DNA of 64,000 nt from Mycobacterium sp. E3251. Its GTDB lineage: Bacteria > Actinomycetota > Actinomycetes > Mycobacteriales > Mycobacteriaceae. Position 1 is the first letter of the stretch; the number at the start of each line of letters is the position of its first letter. Of this stretch, positions 19,404-29,297 are shown piece by piece. A program made the translations under genes and the position numbers. Below the pieces are notes generated by a model. It had not been told where the DNA came from. It saw nothing but the letters and a program-made list of their open reading frames with translations, and searched no databases. The stretch is taken from contig NZ_LZJF01000119.1 in the NCBI RefSeq assembly GCF_001666835.1, positions 1-64,000 on the forward strand, read 5' to 3'.

Positions 19404-20174
19404 TCACTCGGCCGGCTTGCGCGCCTCGACGAGCAGCCGCACGGAGTGCGCGACGAACGGGCCGTCGGCCTCGATGCGCTCGTGCAGTTCGCGCAGCCGC
19501 TCCCGGTAGGCGCCGACCGTGAAGTCCGGCACCGTCCAAATCACCTTGCGCAGGAAGTAGATAACGGCGCCGATGTCGAAGAACTCGGCCCGCATTCGTT
19601 CCATGCGCATATCGACGATGTCCATCCCGGCGGCCTCGGCTTCGGCGCTCTGGACGTCGGGGTGTAGCTCGGCCCATTTCTCCGGCTGCGGCCCGATGAA
19701 GTATTCGACGAGTTCGGCCATGGTCGCCGGCCCGATCTGCTGGGCGAAGTAGGTGCCGCCCGGTCGCAGCACCCGGGCGATCTCGGGCCACCGCACCGCG
19801 ATCGGGTGGCGGCTGGTCACCAGGTCAAAGGCCGAGTCGGCGAACGGCAACCGCGGCTCGCCCCCGGTCAGCACGACCACCACGCCGCGGGGATGCAGGC
19901 GTTGGGTGGCCAGGGCCGCATTGGGCGGCCATGACTCCGTCGCGGCCATCGTGCGCGGAAATCTCTCGGCGCCGGAGAGCACTTCGCCGCCCCCGGTGTC
20001 GATGTCGCAGGCGGCCGACACGCTCGCCAGCCGTTGGCTCATCTGACGCTGGTAACCCCACGACGGGCGTTCTTCGGTGGCCCGCCCGTCCAGCCAGGAG
20101 AAGTCCCAGCCGTCGACGGGAGCCGCGTCCGCCTCCGCCACGAGGTCGTCGAATGTGCGACCCATGCCGAGCAT
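19404..20174 (-). CDS. SAM-dependent methyltransferase
   Basis: A 256-residue class I methyltransferase of unknown substrate. Motif I appears as ACDIDTGGGEVL near residue 60, followed by RLPFADSAFDLVTSRHP (acidic post-motif loop) and IARVLRPGGTYFAQQIGP, typical of the family. The ATG at 20174 (MLGMGRTFDDL) was chosen; another ATG lies three codons downstream, and neither has a strong ribosome site. It starts 11 bp behind lprI on the same strand, so co-transcription is likely. I do not recall an equivalent gene at this place in H37Rv. Confidence 0.8.
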   Translation of the reverse strand: MLGMGRTFDDLVAEADAAPVDGWDFSWLDGRATEERPSWGYQRQMSQRLASVSAACDIDTGGGEVLSGAERFPRTMAATESWPPNAALATQRLHPRGVVVVLTGGEPRLPFADSAFDLVTSRHPIAVRWPEIARVLRPGGTYFAQQIGPATMAELVEYFIGPQPEKWAELHPDVQSAEAEAAGMDIVDMRMERMRAEFFDIGAVIYFLRKVIWTVPDFTVGAYRERLRELHERIEADGPFVAHSVRLLVEARKPAE

Positions 20175-20185
20175 GCTAGGCACGC

Positions 20186-20815
20186 TCACGGCGCGGGGCA
20201 GACGAATTTGGTGCCGTTCAAATCGAGCTTGACCTCGCCCTGGTGCTCCCAGTATTCGTAACCCTGCCGGCCGTATCGGGCGCCGCTGCCCGACGGCTCG
20301 AGGAACAGGATCTCCTGGTTGCCCTTCCAGTTGAGCACCGCCGCCGGCGGGTCGAAGTCGTTGTAGAACTGCGCGGTCAACGGCCCCGCATCGGCGGGGC
20401 ACTGGTAGGTGACGACGGGCGGGCTCAGGGTGCCGGGGTCGGCGATGGCCAGCTCGTCCAGCCGGGTCTGATACGCCTCGACCAGGCAGGTGCGCGCTGC
20501 GGGGTTCTGTGCGCACCCGTCGCGCGTGGTCGCCCAGCCGTTCTGCGCCGACGTCAGCGCGGCCTGGTCCGCGCCTGGCCGGGCAAGGGCCTGCTGGTAG
20601 GCGGCCTGCAGGCGGTGGTCGAGGTCGGTCAGTTGCGGATCGCGGCACACCAACTGCTGCGCCGCGTTGGCCGGTTTGGCGCAGTCGAGTGCCGCCGCGG
20701 TCGGCGGGGCAGTGGTGGTGGTTGTTTCGGTGGTGGTGCCGGCCGACGGCGGGGTCGTTTTCGCACCGCAGGCGCCCAGCATCAGGGCCGCAACGATGAC
20801 GGCGAGCAGTCGCAT
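20186..20815 (-). CDS. lprI: Lipoprotein LprI, lysozyme inhibitor
   Basis: Cell-surface lipoprotein, 209 residues. The signal peptide MRLLAVIVAALMLGAC has lipobox LGAC, so Cys near residue 16 should be lipidated and processed by LspA. A Thr-rich linker (GTTTETTTTTAPP) is followed by an LprI-type N-terminal domain (CAKPANAAQQLVCRDPQLTDLD...CLVEAYQTRLDEL) with paired cysteines. A C-terminal MliC-like domain (YQCPADAGPLTAQFYNDF...) is the lysozyme-inhibitor fold. M. tuberculosis LprI inhibits lysozyme. As in H37Rv, it lies beside glbN. Confidence 0.9.
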   Translation of the reverse strand: MRLLAVIVAALMLGACGAKTTPPSAGTTTETTTTTAPPTAAALDCAKPANAAQQLVCRDPQLTDLDHRLQAAYQQALARPGADQAALTSAQNGWATTRDGCAQNPAARTCLVEAYQTRLDELAIADPGTLSPPVVTYQCPADAGPLTAQFYNDFDPPAAVLNWKGNQEILFLEPSGSGARYGRQGYEYWEHQGEVKLDLNGTKFVCPAP

Positions 20816-20857
20816 ACGTGCTGAGTACCGGTTGCGGGCCGCAGCTCGCGCGCGACA

Positions 20858-20883
20858 CGCCGAGATTGCCGGCAATCTCGGCG
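20858..20883. terminator. 26-bp perfect palindrome between lprI and glbN
   Basis: CGCCGAGATTGCC (20858-20870) is followed at once by its reverse complement (20871-20883). It lies 7 bp behind the glbN stop codon and about 43 bp upstream of lprI, both on the minus strand. It could end glbN transcription or be an operator for lprI. There is no T-run. Confidence 0.5.
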
Positions 20884-20889
20884 CAGCCG

Positions 20890-21300
20890 TCAGACGGTGG
20901 CTTTGTTCGCCTCGCCCGTCGCGATCTCGGGAGCCAGCGGCGCGATGGCGCCGATGATCTCGGTCACCGTTTCGGGCGGGACCCCGGCCGCGGCGAGCGC
21001 GTCGGACAGATGCCCGGCCACCAGGTTGAAGTGGTGCATCGTGATGCCGCGCCCCTGGTGCACTTGCTTCATCGGAGCGCCGGTGTAGGGCTCGGGCCCA
21101 CCGAGGGCCGCGGCGAAGAACTCGACCTGCTTGCCCTGGAGCCGGTTCATGTTGGTCCCGGTGAAGAATCCGGAGAGTTGGTCGTCGGCAAGCACACGGA
21201 CGTAGAAGTCCTCGACCACGACTTCGATCGCCTCGTGCCCGCCGATCCGGTCGTAGACGGCGGCCGGCTGTGGTTTGCGGAAGCGTGCCAGAATTTTCAT
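20890..21300 (-). CDS. glbN: Truncated haemoglobin N
   Basis: Group I truncated haemoglobin that converts nitric oxide to nitrate, protecting respiration. The 136 residues equal M. tuberculosis GlbN in length. The conserved block [27 protein letters not shown] supplies the B10 Tyr; [16 protein letters not shown] contains the proximal His. The pre-A helix [11 protein letters not shown], important for activity in TrHbN, is present but differs from the tuberculosis sequence. ATG 21300 is chosen by that homology. The 285 bp upstream to the divergent SDR gene must hold both promoters. Confidence 0.95.
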   Translation of the reverse strand: MKILARFRKPQPAAVYDRIGGHEAIEVVVEDFYVRVLADDQLSGFFTGTNMNRLQGKQVEFFAAALGGPEPYTGAPMKQVHQGRGITMHHFNLVAGHLSDALAAAGVPPETVTEIIGAIAPLAPEIATGEANKATV

Positions 21301-21585
21301 AAGCCCGATTGGAACATTTCGGCGTTGCCCGTCAGTTAGTTCGCGATCACGCACGGATGTCTTTGCGTAACAAGCGGATTGCCCACTCTTGACGGTCGTG
21401 CAGGCCGCGGCGTGAGACGCGGGGCCCGCGTTACATGCCAGAAATTTGCATCGGGCCCCCGACCCGATGTCCTAGGTTGGCTTAATGACGCACGTCACAT
21501 CGTTCACACCGCCCCGCAAGGAGCTCATGGTCAACGGGCAGGCCAGCTGCGGTCGGGGGGCCGACATCATCAGGAGCGAAAGCCG
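21301..21585. other. Divergent intergenic region glbN / SDR gene
   Basis: It contains the inverted repeat TGACG-CA-CGTCA at 21486-21497, a possible regulator site about 90 bp before the SDR start. No coding sequence and no convincing promoter pair was recognised. Confidence 0.35.
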
Positions 21586-22626
21586 ATGAACCTGGGTGAC
21601 CTAACGAATCTCGTCGAAAAGCCGCTCGCGAACTTAGTGGAGAAGCCGATCGCGGCGGTATCCCACATCGTCAACACGCCGAACTCCGCGGGCCGCTACC
21701 GACCCTTCTATCTGAGGAATCTGCTCGACGCGGTACAGGGCCGCACGCTCGACGAGGCAGTAAAAGGCAAGACCGTCCTGATCACCGGGGGATCGTCGGG
21801 CATCGGCGAGGCCGCCGCGAAGCGGATCGCGGAAGCCGGCGGCGTGGTCGTGCTGGTCGCCCGCACCCGCGAGAACCTGGAGAAGGTCGCCTCTGAAATC
21901 GAGGGCAACGGTGGCACCGCCCACGTCTACCCGTGCGACCTGTCCGACATGGACGCGATCGCCGAGATGGCCGATCAGGTGCTCAAAGACCTCGGGGGTG
22001 TCGACATCCTGATCAACAACGCGGGGCGGTCGATCCGGCGCTCGCTGGAGCTGTCCTACGACCGCATCCACGACTATCAGCGCACCATGCAGCTGAACTA
22101 TCTGGGCGCGGTCCAGCTCATCCTCAAATTCATCCCCGGCATGCGGGAACGGGGGTTCGGGCACATCATCAACGTCTCCTCGGTCGGCGTGCAGACCCGC
22201 GCGCCGCGCTTCGGCGCATACATCGCCAGCAAGGCCGCGCTGGACAGCCTGTGCGACTCCCTGCAGGCCGAGACCGTGAATGACGACGTGAAGTTCACCA
22301 CCGTGCACATGGCGCTGGTGCGCACCCCGATGATCAGCCCGACCACGCTCTACGACAAGTTCCCGGCGCTGACGCCGGATCAGGCGGCCGGGGTGATCGC
22401 GGACGCGATCGTGCACCGGCCCCGCCGGGCCAGCTCGCCGTTCGGGCAATTCGCCGCCGTCGCCGACGCGGTGAACCCGGCGGTGATGGACCGGGTGCGC
22501 AACCGCGCGTTCGCCATGTTCGGCGACTCCCACGCCGCCAAGGGCGACGAATCTCCAAGCGATTCACCGCAATTCGACAAACGCAGCGAAACGTTTGTGC
22601 GGGCGACGCGCGGGATACATTGGTGA
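21586..22626 (+). CDS. Short-chain dehydrogenase, probable fatty acyl-CoA reductase (Rv1543-like)
   Basis: A 346-residue NAD(P)H-dependent reductase. After a 60-residue N-terminal extension with a repeated VEKP element, the Rossmann motif TGGSSGIG begins near residue 66, then NNAGRSIRR and the catalytic Ser...YxxxK (NVSSVGVQ...YIASK). Position and size (Rv1543, 341 aa) support an acyl-CoA reductase that makes fatty alcohols or aldehydes for wax esters. ATG 21586 has AGGAG 10 bases upstream. It is 4 bp from the next SDR gene, forming an operon. Confidence 0.85.
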   Translation: MNLGDLTNLVEKPLANLVEKPIAAVSHIVNTPNSAGRYRPFYLRNLLDAVQGRTLDEAVKGKTVLITGGSSGIGEAAAKRIAEAGGVVVLVARTRENLEKVASEIEGNGGTAHVYPCDLSDMDAIAEMADQVLKDLGGVDILINNAGRSIRRSLELSYDRIHDYQRTMQLNYLGAVQLILKFIPGMRERGFGHIINVSSVGVQTRAPRFGAYIASKAALDSLCDSLQAETVNDDVKFTTVHMALVRTPMISPTTLYDKFPALTPDQAAGVIADAIVHRPRRASSPFGQFAAVADAVNPAVMDRVRNRAFAMFGDSHAAKGDESPSDSPQFDKRSETFVRATRGIHW

Positions 22627-22630
22627 CATC

Positions 22631-23434
22631 ATGAGCCTTCCGAAACCTGACATCGACACCACCGTCGTGATCACCGGCGCCTCGTCGGGCATCGGCGCCG
22701 AACTGGCTCGCGGCCTGGCCCGTCGCGGCTTCCCGCTGCTGCTGGTCGCGCGGCGCCGGGAACGCCTCGACGAACTCGCCAACGAGGTGGGCCAGGAATA
22801 CTCGGTGGCCGTCGAGGTGCTGCCGTTGGACCTCGGCGATCCCAAGGGCCGCGCGAAGCTGGCGGACCGGCTGCGCGCCGAGCCGATCGCCGGCCTGTGT
22901 AACAGCGCCGGGTTCGGCACCAGCGGGGTCTTTCACGAGCTGCCACTCGAGCGCGAAAGCGAGGAGGTCACCCTCAACGCGCTGGCCCTGATGGAACTCA
23001 CCCACGCCGCCCTGCCCGGCATGGTCGAGCGCGGCGCCGGCGCGGTGATGAACATCGCGTCGATCGCCGGTTTTCAGCCGGTGCCCTACATGGCGGTGTA
23101 CTCGGCGACCAAGGCCTTCGTGCAGACCTTCTCCGAAGCCGTGCACGAGGAGCTGCACGGGACGGGAGTGTCGGTGACGTGCCTGTGCCCGGGGCCGGTG
23201 CCGACGGAGTGGGCGGAGATCGCCAACGCCGAGCGGTTCAGCATTCCCATCGCGCAGGTCTCACCCCAAGAGGTTGCCGAGGCGGCGATCGGCGGGATGC
23301 TGGGCGGCAGGCGCAGCGTGGTGCCCGGCGTCGTGCCCAAGGTCGTCAGCACCGGCGGGCGATTCGTGCCGCGCACCCTGCTGTTGCCCGGGATCCGGAT
23401 CGGCAGCCGCTTCCGCGGGGGACCCAACCGCTGA
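22631..23434 (+). CDS. Short-chain dehydrogenase / ketoacyl reductase (Rv1544-like)
   Basis: A 267-residue SDR enzyme, the same length as Rv1544. TGASSGIG near residue 17 binds the nucleotide; CNSAGFGTSG, NIASIAGFQ and YSATKAF (Tyr and Lys near residues 157 and 161) complete the active site. The C-terminal VVPGVVPKVVSTGGRFVPRTLLLP is hydrophobic and may associate with the membrane. Second gene of the pair with the acyl-CoA reductase. The substrate is probably a long-chain keto compound. Confidence 0.87.
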   Translation: MSLPKPDIDTTVVITGASSGIGAELARGLARRGFPLLLVARRRERLDELANEVGQEYSVAVEVLPLDLGDPKGRAKLADRLRAEPIAGLCNSAGFGTSGVFHELPLERESEEVTLNALALMELTHAALPGMVERGAGAVMNIASIAGFQPVPYMAVYSATKAFVQTFSEAVHEELHGTGVSVTCLCPGPVPTEWAEIANAERFSIPIAQVSPQEVAEAAIGGMLGGRRSVVPGVVPKVVSTGGRFVPRTLLLPGIRIGSRFRGGPNR

Positions 23435-23445
23435 GCGTGTGCCAG

Positions 23446-23566
23446 GATCGCCCGGTCACAGCCGTCACTTCCGTCGCTGCGCCGGGCGATCGACGATGTG
23501 CCCGCCTCACAGCGACAACCGGGATTCCAAGGGCGGTAGCCAATTTTGTCGCTGTGAGGCGGGCAC
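23446..23566 (+). terminator. Double-hairpin element behind the SDR operon
   Basis: Hairpin 1: GATCGCCCGG (23446-23455) with CCGGGCGATC (23482-23491). Hairpin 2: a perfect 21-bp stem between 23498-23518 and 23546-23566, starting GTGCCCGCCTCACAGCGACA, with a 27-base loop. Both are strong. The element starts 12 bp after the stop codon and ends 70 bp before the next gene. Termination is the simplest role; a structured RNA or a small repeat element are alternatives. Confidence 0.6.
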
Positions 23567-23635
23567 TGCTCCGCATCCCGCCGATCAGGGGCCTGAGTGA
23601 CGGGTGTGACGATGCGGTCGCGCTAGGCTCCGGTC

Positions 23636-24067
23636 ATGGCCGCTGTAGACCTGACCGCCGATGTGCCGATGACCCCGCAGGAGATGTGGGACCGCGTCTC
23701 CGACCTGTCGGACCTGGGCGACTGGCTGGTGATGCACGAGGGGTGGCGCAGTGATCTGCCCGAGGAGCTCGGCGAGGGCGTCCAGGTGGTGGGCGTGGCC
23801 CGGGCGAAGGGCTTCCGCAACCGGGTGACCTGGACGGTGACCACGTGGGATCCGCCGCACGAGGTCGCGCTCTCGGGGTCCGGCAAGGGCGGCGCCAAGT
23901 ACGCCGTCACGCTCACCGTGCAAGCCGCCGAAGAGGGATCCACGCTGGGCCTGCGCCTTGAGCTGGGCGGGCGCGCGTTGTTCGGGCCGGTCGGTTCGGC
24001 CGCGGCGCGGGCCGTCAAGGGGGACGTGCAGAAGTCGTTGAAGAACTTCGTCGAGTTGTACGGATAG
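23636..24067 (+). CDS. SRPBCC/polyketide-cyclase-like protein (Rv1546-like)
   Basis: A 143-residue single-domain protein of the START/SRPBCC superfamily, with the family pattern of an N-terminal strand [30 protein letters not shown] and a long C-terminal helix [22 protein letters not shown] enclosing a hydrophobic cavity. The length equals Rv1546. Such proteins bind lipids or small hydrophobic molecules; the ligand is unknown. It stands alone between the double hairpin and dnaE1. Confidence 0.82.
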   Translation: MAAVDLTADVPMTPQEMWDRVSDLSDLGDWLVMHEGWRSDLPEELGEGVQVVGVARAKGFRNRVTWTVTTWDPPHEVALSGSGKGGAKYAVTLTVQAAEEGSTLGLRLELGGRALFGPVGSAAARAVKGDVQKSLKNFVELYG

Positions 24068-24132
24068 AAACGCAGACACACTTCGCGACACGCCCGAAAG
24101 GCGTCGGTCCTCAGTCATAGACTGGCGTCCCT

Positions 24133-27100
24133 ATGAACCACTCCTCCTTCGTGCACCTCCACAACCACACCGAGTACTCGATGCTGGATGGGGCCGCGAA
24201 GATCTCGCCGATGCTGGCGGAGGTGGAGCGGCTGGGAATGCCCGCGGTCGGGATGACCGACCACGGAAACATGTTCGGCGCCAGCGAGTTCTACAACGCG
24301 GCGACCAAGGCGGGGATCAAGCCGATCATCGGGGTCGAGGCCTACATCGCGCCGGGCTCGCGCTTCGACACCCGCCGGATCACCTGGGGCGATCCCGGTC
24401 AGAAGTCCGATGACGTCTCGGGTAGCGGTTCCTACACGCACATGACGATGGTGGCCGAGAACGCCACCGGGCTGCGCAACCTGTTCAAGCTGTCGTCGTT
24501 GGCCTCCTTCGAGGGCCAGCTCGGCAAGTGGTCGCGCATGGACGCCGAGATCATCGCCGAACACGCCGAGGGCATCATCGCCACCACGGGCTGCCCGTCC
24601 GGGGAGGTGCAGACCCGTCTGCGGCTGGGGCACGACCGCGAGGCGCTGGAGTCGGCCGCCAAGTGGAGAGAAATCTTCGGCGCGGACAACTACTTCCTCG
24701 AGCTGATGGACCACGGGCTGTCCATCGAGCAGCGGGTCCGCGAGGGCCTGCTCGAAATCGGCCGCAAGCTGGGCATCCCGCCGCTGGCCACCAATGACTG
24801 CCACTACGTCACCCGCGACGCCGCCCACAACCACGAGGCGCTGTTGTGCGTGCAGACCGGCAAGACCCTCTCGGATCCGAACCGGTTCAAGTTCGACGGC
24901 GACGGCTACTACCTGAAGTCGGCCGCCGAGATGCGCCAACTCTGGGACGACCAGATCCCCGGCGCGTGCGACTCGACGCTCTTGATCGCCGAGCGCGTCC
25001 AGCCCTACGACGACGTGTGGACACCGCGCGACCGGATGCCGATCTTCCCGGTGCCCGAGGGGCACGACCAGGCGACCTGGCTGCACCACGAGGTGATGGC
25101 GGGACTGCGTCGACGCTTCCCGTCCGGCGTCGGCCAGGACTACATCGACCGGGCCTCCTACGAGATCAAGGTCATCTGCGACAAGGGCTTCCCGTCCTAC
25201 TTCCTGATCGTCGCCGACCTGATCAACTACGCGCGCTCGGTCGACATCCGGGTGGGGCCCGGCCGCGGTTCGGCGGCGGGCTCGCTGGTTGCCTACGCGT
25301 TGGGCATCACCAACATCGACCCGATCCCGCACGGCCTGCTGTTCGAGCGGTTCCTCAACCCCGAGCGCCCGTCGGCACCCGACATCGACATCGACTTCGA
25401 CGACCGTCGTCGCGGCGAGATGGTGCGCTACGCCGCCGACAAGTGGGGCCAGGACCGCGTCGCCCAGGTCATCACCTTCGGCACCATTAAAACCAAAGCG
25501 GCGCTGAAAGATTCGGCGCGAATCCACTACGGCCAGCCCGGCTTCGCCATCGCCGACCGGATCACCAAGGCGCTGCCGCCGCCGATCATGGCCAAGGACA
25601 TCCCGCTGTCCGGCATCACCGATCCCGCGCACGAGCGGTACAAGGAGGCCGCCGAGGTGCGCGGCCTGATCGAGACCGACCCCGATGTGCGCACCATCTA
25701 CCAGACCGCCCGCGGCCTGGAGGGCCTGATCCGCAACGCCGGCGTGCACGCCTGCGCCGTGATCATGAGCAGCGAGCCGCTCACCGAGGCCATCCCGCTG
25801 TGGAAGCGGCCGCAGGACGGCGCCATCATCACCGGCTGGGACTACCCGTCGTGCGAGGCCATCGGCCTGCTGAAGATGGACTTTTTGGGCCTGCGCAACC
25901 TGACGATCATCGGCGACGCCCTGGACAACATCAAGGCCAACAGGGGAATCGACCTCGACCTGGAATCGGTGCCGCTGGACGACAAGCCCACCTATGAGCT
26001 GCTGGGCCGCGGCGACACCCTGGGGGTGTTCCAGCTCGACGGCGGGCCGATGCGCGACCTGCTGCGCCGCATGCAACCGACCGAGTTCAACGACATCGTC
26101 GCCGTGCTCGCCCTGTACCGCCCCGGCCCGATGGGCATGAACGCCCACAACGATTACGCCGACCGCAAGAACAACCGGCAGGCGATCAAGCCGATTCACC
26201 CCGAGCTCGAGGAGCCGCTGCGCGAGATCCTCTCGGAGACTTACGGTCTGATCGTCTACCAAGAGCAGATCATGTTCATCGCCCAGAAGGTCGCCTCCTA
26301 CACGATGGGTAAGGCCGACGCGCTGCGCAAGGCCATGGGCAAGAAGAAGCTCGAGGTGCTCGAGGCGGAGTACAAGGGCTTCCAGGAAGGCATGACCGCC
26401 AACGGCTTCTCCGAAAAAGCGGTGAAAGCATTGTGGGACACCATCCTTCCGTTCGCCGGCTATGCGTTCAACAAGTCGCACGCCGCCGGCTACGGCCTGG
26501 TCTCCTACTGGACCGCCTACCTGAAGGCCAACTATCCGGCCGAATACATGGCCGGCCTGTTGACCTCGGTGGGCGACGACAAGGACAAGGCCGCGGTCTA
26601 CCTGGCCGACTGCCGCAAGCTCGGCATCACCGTCCTACCGCCGGACGTCAACGAGTCCCTGGTGAACTTCGCCTCGGTGGGCCAGGACATCCGGTTCGGG
26701 CTGGGCGCGGTGCGCAACGTCGGCGCCAACGTGGTCGGCTCGCTGATCAAGACCCGCAACGAGAAGGGCAAATTCACCGACTTCTCCGACTACCTGAATA
26801 AGATCGACATCTCGGCCTGCAACAAGAAGGTCACCGAGTCGCTGATCAAGGCCGGCGCGTTCGACTCGCTGAGTCATGCCCGCAAGGGCCTCTTCCTGGT
26901 GCACACCGACGCCGTCGATTCGGTGCTGGGCACCAAAAAGGCCGAGGCCATAGGGCAGTTCGACCTGTTCGGCGGCGATGACGGGTGCACCGAGTCGGTG
27001 TTCACCATCAAGGTGCCCGAAGACGAGTGGGAGGACAAACACAAGCTGGCCCTGGAGCGCGAGATGCTCGGCCTGTACGTGTCGGGGCATCCGCTCAACG

Positions 27101-27666
27101 GCGTGGCGCACCTGCTGGCCGCGCAGACCGACACCCAGATCCCGGCCATCCTCGACGGCGACGTCCCCAATGAAAGCCAGGTGCGGGTCGGCGGCATCCT
27201 GGCGTCGGTCAACCGGCGGGTCAACAAAAACGGAATGCCCTGGGCGTCAGCACAACTGGAAGACCTCACCGGTGGCATCGAGGTGATGTTCTTCCCCCAC
27301 GCGTACTCTACCTACGGCGCCGACATCGCCGACGACGCGGTGGTGCTGATCAACGCCAAGGTGGCCATCCGCGACGACCGCATCAGCCTGATCGCCAATG
27401 AGCTTGTGGTGCCGGACTTTTCCAACGCCCAACCGAACCGGCCGATCGCTGTCAGCCTGCCTACCCGGCAGTGCACCATCGACAAGGTCAGCGCGCTCAA
27501 GCAGGTGCTGGCGCGGCACCCCGGCACGTCCCAGGTGCACCTGCGGCTCATCAGCGGTGACCGGATCACCACCCTGGAGCTGGACGCCTCGCTGCGGGTG
27601 ACGCCGTCGCCCGCGCTGATGGGGGACCTCAAGGAGCTGCTCGGCCCGGGCTGCCTGGGCAGCTAG
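24133..27666 (+). CDS. dnaE1: DNA polymerase III alpha subunit
   Basis: Replicative DNA polymerase of the chromosome, 1177 residues. The N-terminal PHP domain ([25 protein letters not shown]) keeps the metal-binding histidines and gives 3'-5' proofreading in mycobacterial DnaE1. Catalytic aspartates are in PDIDIDFDD (residues about 417-419) and in [11 protein letters not shown] near 582. Helix-hairpin-helix, an OB fold ([28 protein letters not shown]) and the tau-binding tail follow. Sequence is nearly collinear with M. tuberculosis DnaE1 (1184 aa). ATG 24133 has no clear Shine-Dalgarno. Confidence 0.97.
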   Translation: MNHSSFVHLHNHTEYSMLDGAAKISPMLAEVERLGMPAVGMTDHGNMFGASEFYNAATKAGIKPIIGVEAYIAPGSRFDTRRITWGDPGQKSDDVSGSGSYTHMTMVAENATGLRNLFKLSSLASFEGQLGKWSRMDAEIIAEHAEGIIATTGCPSGEVQTRLRLGHDREALESAAKWREIFGADNYFLELMDHGLSIEQRVREGLLEIGRKLGIPPLATNDCHYVTRDAAHNHEALLCVQTGKTLSDPNRFKFDGDGYYLKSAAEMRQLWDDQIPGACDSTLLIAERVQPYDDVWTPRDRMPIFPVPEGHDQATWLHHEVMAGLRRRFPSGVGQDYIDRASYEIKVICDKGFPSYFLIVADLINYARSVDIRVGPGRGSAAGSLVAYALGITNIDPIPHGLLFERFLNPERPSAPDIDIDFDDRRRGEMVRYAADKWGQDRVAQVITFGTIKTKAALKDSARIHYGQPGFAIADRITKALPPPIMAKDIPLSGITDPAHERYKEAAEVRGLIETDPDVRTIYQTARGLEGLIRNAGVHACAVIMSSEPLTEAIPLWKRPQDGAIITGWDYPSCEAIGLLKMDFLGLRNLTIIGDALDNIKANRGIDLDLESVPLDDKPTYELLGRGDTLGVFQLDGGPMRDLLRRMQPTEFNDIVAVLALYRPGPMGMNAHNDYADRKNNRQAIKPIHPELEEPLREILSETYGLIVYQEQIMFIAQKVASYTMGKADALRKAMGKKKLEVLEAEYKGFQEGMTANGFSEKAVKALWDTILPFAGYAFNKSHAAGYGLVSYWTAYLKANYPAEYMAGLLTSVGDDKDKAAVYLADCRKLGITVLPPDVNESLVNFASVGQDIRFGLGAVRNVGANVVGSLIKTRNEKGKFTDFSDYLNKIDISACNKKVTESLIKAGAFDSLSHARKGLFLVHTDAVDSVLGTKKAEAIGQFDLFGGDDGCTESVFTIKVPEDEWEDKHKLALEREMLGLYVSGHPLNGVAHLLAAQTDTQIPAILDGDVPNESQVRVGGILASVNRRVNKNGMPWASAQLEDLTGGIEVMFFPHAYSTYGADIADDAVVLINAKVAIRDDRISLIANELVVPDFSNAQPNRPIAVSLPTRQCTIDKVSALKQVLARHPGTSQVHLRLISGDRITTLELDASLRVTPSPALMGDLKELLGPGCLGS

Positions 27667-27684
27667 GCCGGCTCACATCTCGAA

Positions 27685-27864
27685 GCCGAGTGTGAAATTA
27701 GCCGCACACTCGCGGCCGAGCGTGAAATTAGCTTCACACTCGCGGACTCGGCGTCAGGCGTCGCCGGACCGCAGCCGCGCGCAGCCCATCTGCGCTCACC
27801 GCATGCCGACTGTGCGGCCAGCCGCACCCTCGCGCGCCACTGTGCGGGCAGCCGCACACTCGCC
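27685..27864. repeat. Four imperfect 30-bp palindromic repeat units behind dnaE1
   Basis: Units at 27685-27714, 27715-27744, 27805-27834 and 27835-27864 occur as two tandem pairs separated by 60 bp. Units 1 and 2 share 27 of 30 bases. Each unit is itself a hairpin, e.g. GAGTGTG...CACACTC, and the consensus is about GCCGAGTGTGAAATTAGCCG followed by CACACTCGCG. They lie between convergent dnaE1 and the MBL gene, a position suited to bidirectional termination. Confidence 0.75.
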
Positions 27865-27869
27865 GCGCG

Positions 27870-28799
27870 CTAAGCGGTCAACCCCAGTGCCGCCTGATGG
27901 TCATGGGTGGGGATGATGGTCACCGCATGCCGAGCAAGGTGCAGTCGCTGCAGCGTCCGGAACGCCTCGTCGCGATCCTCGTCCACCAAAACACCCGGAT
28001 AGCTTGCCTTTTGGCGGACCTTCTCGATCTGCAGCCAGTGCCAGGCCGCGTCGCCGGCGATCAGGATCCAGCCGCGCCCGGTGTGGGCGAGCACTCCGAC
28101 GCTGCCCGGGGTGTGGCCGGGCAGGTCGACAAGTAGGACGGACCGGTCCCCGAACAGGTCGCGGCTTCGGGCGAAGGTCAGCACCGGCGGCCCGTCCAGC
28201 TCGTAGTCGACCACGGGCCGTCCGCGCAGCGAATCGCGGACACCGCCGACGGGCGCGACGGGGCCGGACCCGATCCAGTCCCGTTCGGTGCGGTGCAGAT
28301 GAACGGGCAGATCCGGCAGATCCAGCAACCCCGACACGTGATCCCAGTGCGCGTGGGTCGGCAAGGCGAAATCCAACGCCGGCGGCTCCGGCAGCCGGGT
28401 CAGGGCCGTGACCGTGGGAACGGTGTCGGCGGGCGGGCGGACGGCAACGCGCAGCACCGCGGGTAGTTGGGCGATCGCCCGCCGCTCGACGTCGCGGCAC
28501 ACGGCCGGGTCGACGATGAAGGTGGCGTCCGGATGGCTGACGACGAACGAGGTCATCGAGTTCCCGACGCGCCCGGGCGTGAATGTGCCCTCGACGATCG
28601 CCGCGGTCGGCACCGATCGCGGCACCTGGGGCAGCGCGGTCACCGTGACGGTGCGCCTGGGCTCGGGCAGCCCCGCGTCGGCGACGCTGCGCAGGAACCT
28701 CTGGTCGGGCCGTCGCGGACGCACCGCGCCCCAGACCGATCCCATTGCGGCGGAGCAACATTGGCGCAGCGAGGGGGAGCGGACCGGCTCGTGCCTCAT
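27870..28799 (-). CDS. MBL-fold metallo-hydrolase
   Basis: A 309-residue hydrolase of the metallo-beta-lactamase superfamily. The dinuclear zinc ligands are visible: THAHWDH near residue 155, GHTPGSVGV near 226, IAGDAAWHW near 245 and the final His in IPTHDHQ near 300. The N-terminal 50 residues are basic, with a Cys pair. ATG 28799 overlaps the stop of the upstream PPOX gene by 4 bp (translational coupling). The substrate is unknown; lactonase or thioesterase-type activity is possible. Confidence 0.85.
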   Translation of the reverse strand: MRHEPVRSPSLRQCCSAAMGSVWGAVRPRRPDQRFLRSVADAGLPEPRRTVTVTALPQVPRSVPTAAIVEGTFTPGRVGNSMTSFVVSHPDATFIVDPAVCRDVERRAIAQLPAVLRVAVRPPADTVPTVTALTRLPEPPALDFALPTHAHWDHVSGLLDLPDLPVHLHRTERDWIGSGPVAPVGGVRDSLRGRPVVDYELDGPPVLTFARSRDLFGDRSVLLVDLPGHTPGSVGVLAHTGRGWILIAGDAAWHWLQIEKVRQKASYPGVLVDEDRDEAFRTLQRLHLARHAVTIIPTHDHQAALGLTA

Positions 28800-29242
28800 G
28801 GCACGTCCACCCGGACGATGACGCTGTCGGGCCACACGCCCCGGTCGCGCGCACGGCTCAGCTTCTCGCGGACGCACAGGTCTTGGTGGACGTTGGTGAC
28901 GCCCGGGACCTTGATCAGCGGCACGATGTTCCACTGCCAGCCATACCGTTTGTGCAGGACGCGGTTGGCCCGCGCGGCGTCGTCGCCCGACAGGATCGTG
29001 GCGCGGCCCGCCACCGTCGTCGCGCCCGGACGGACCCGGCCGCGATGGTCGCACGCGGTGACCTCGACGTCGCGGCGCGTGGTCAGCCGCCGGGTCTTCG
29101 GCCCCACTTTGGTGCGGAACACCAACGCGTCGCCATCCAGCCCGAACCAGATCGGGGTGTCGACGGGGGTGCCGTCGCGGCGGAACGATCGAAGCAGCGC
29201 GTAGCGTGCCGCGCCCAGCCCATTGAGTGGATGTGTGTGCAT
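28796..29242 (-). CDS. PPOX-class, probably F420-dependent, oxidoreductase
   Basis: A 148-residue split-barrel protein like the mycobacterial F420-binding PPOX family: LRSFRRDGTPVDTPIWFGLDGDALVFRT is the family signature and TRRDVEVTACDHRGR the second strand block. ATG 29242 is preferred; a TTG four codons upstream would overlap the operator region. Together with the MBL gene it forms a minus-strand operon, divergent from a MerR gene across a 9-bp-arm operator. The substrate is unknown. Confidence 0.8.
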   Translation of the reverse strand: MHTHPLNGLGAARYALLRSFRRDGTPVDTPIWFGLDGDALVFRTKVGPKTRRLTTRRDVEVTACDHRGRVRPGATTVAGRATILSGDDAARANRVLHKRYGWQWNIVPLIKVPGVTNVHQDLCVREKLSRARDRGVWPDSVIVRVDVP

Positions 29243-29255
29243 AAGATCAGTCAAC

Positions 29256-29277
29256 GACTTAGAGTTGGCTCTAAGTC
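29256..29277. promoter_or_regulatory. MerR-type operator dyad
   Basis: GACTTAGAG (29256-29264), TTGG, CTCTAAGTC (29269-29277): a perfect 9-bp inverted repeat of the form seen in MerR-family promoters. On the minus strand TTGACT overlaps the left half, as in promoters with over-long spacers. It lies between the divergent PPOX and merR genes and probably controls both. Confidence 0.7.
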
Positions 29278-29297
29278 AAGCGTCGAAGGAGAGGCCG

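Noticed and set aside
24115..26481. 788-codon open frame on the minus strand
   Set aside because: It lies antisense to dnaE1, which has full-length homology. The translation is His/Arg/Val-rich without motifs.
27685..27864. Possible CRISPR array
   Set aside because: The four repeats are two tandem pairs without spacers of equal length, each unit is a palindrome, and no cas gene is near.
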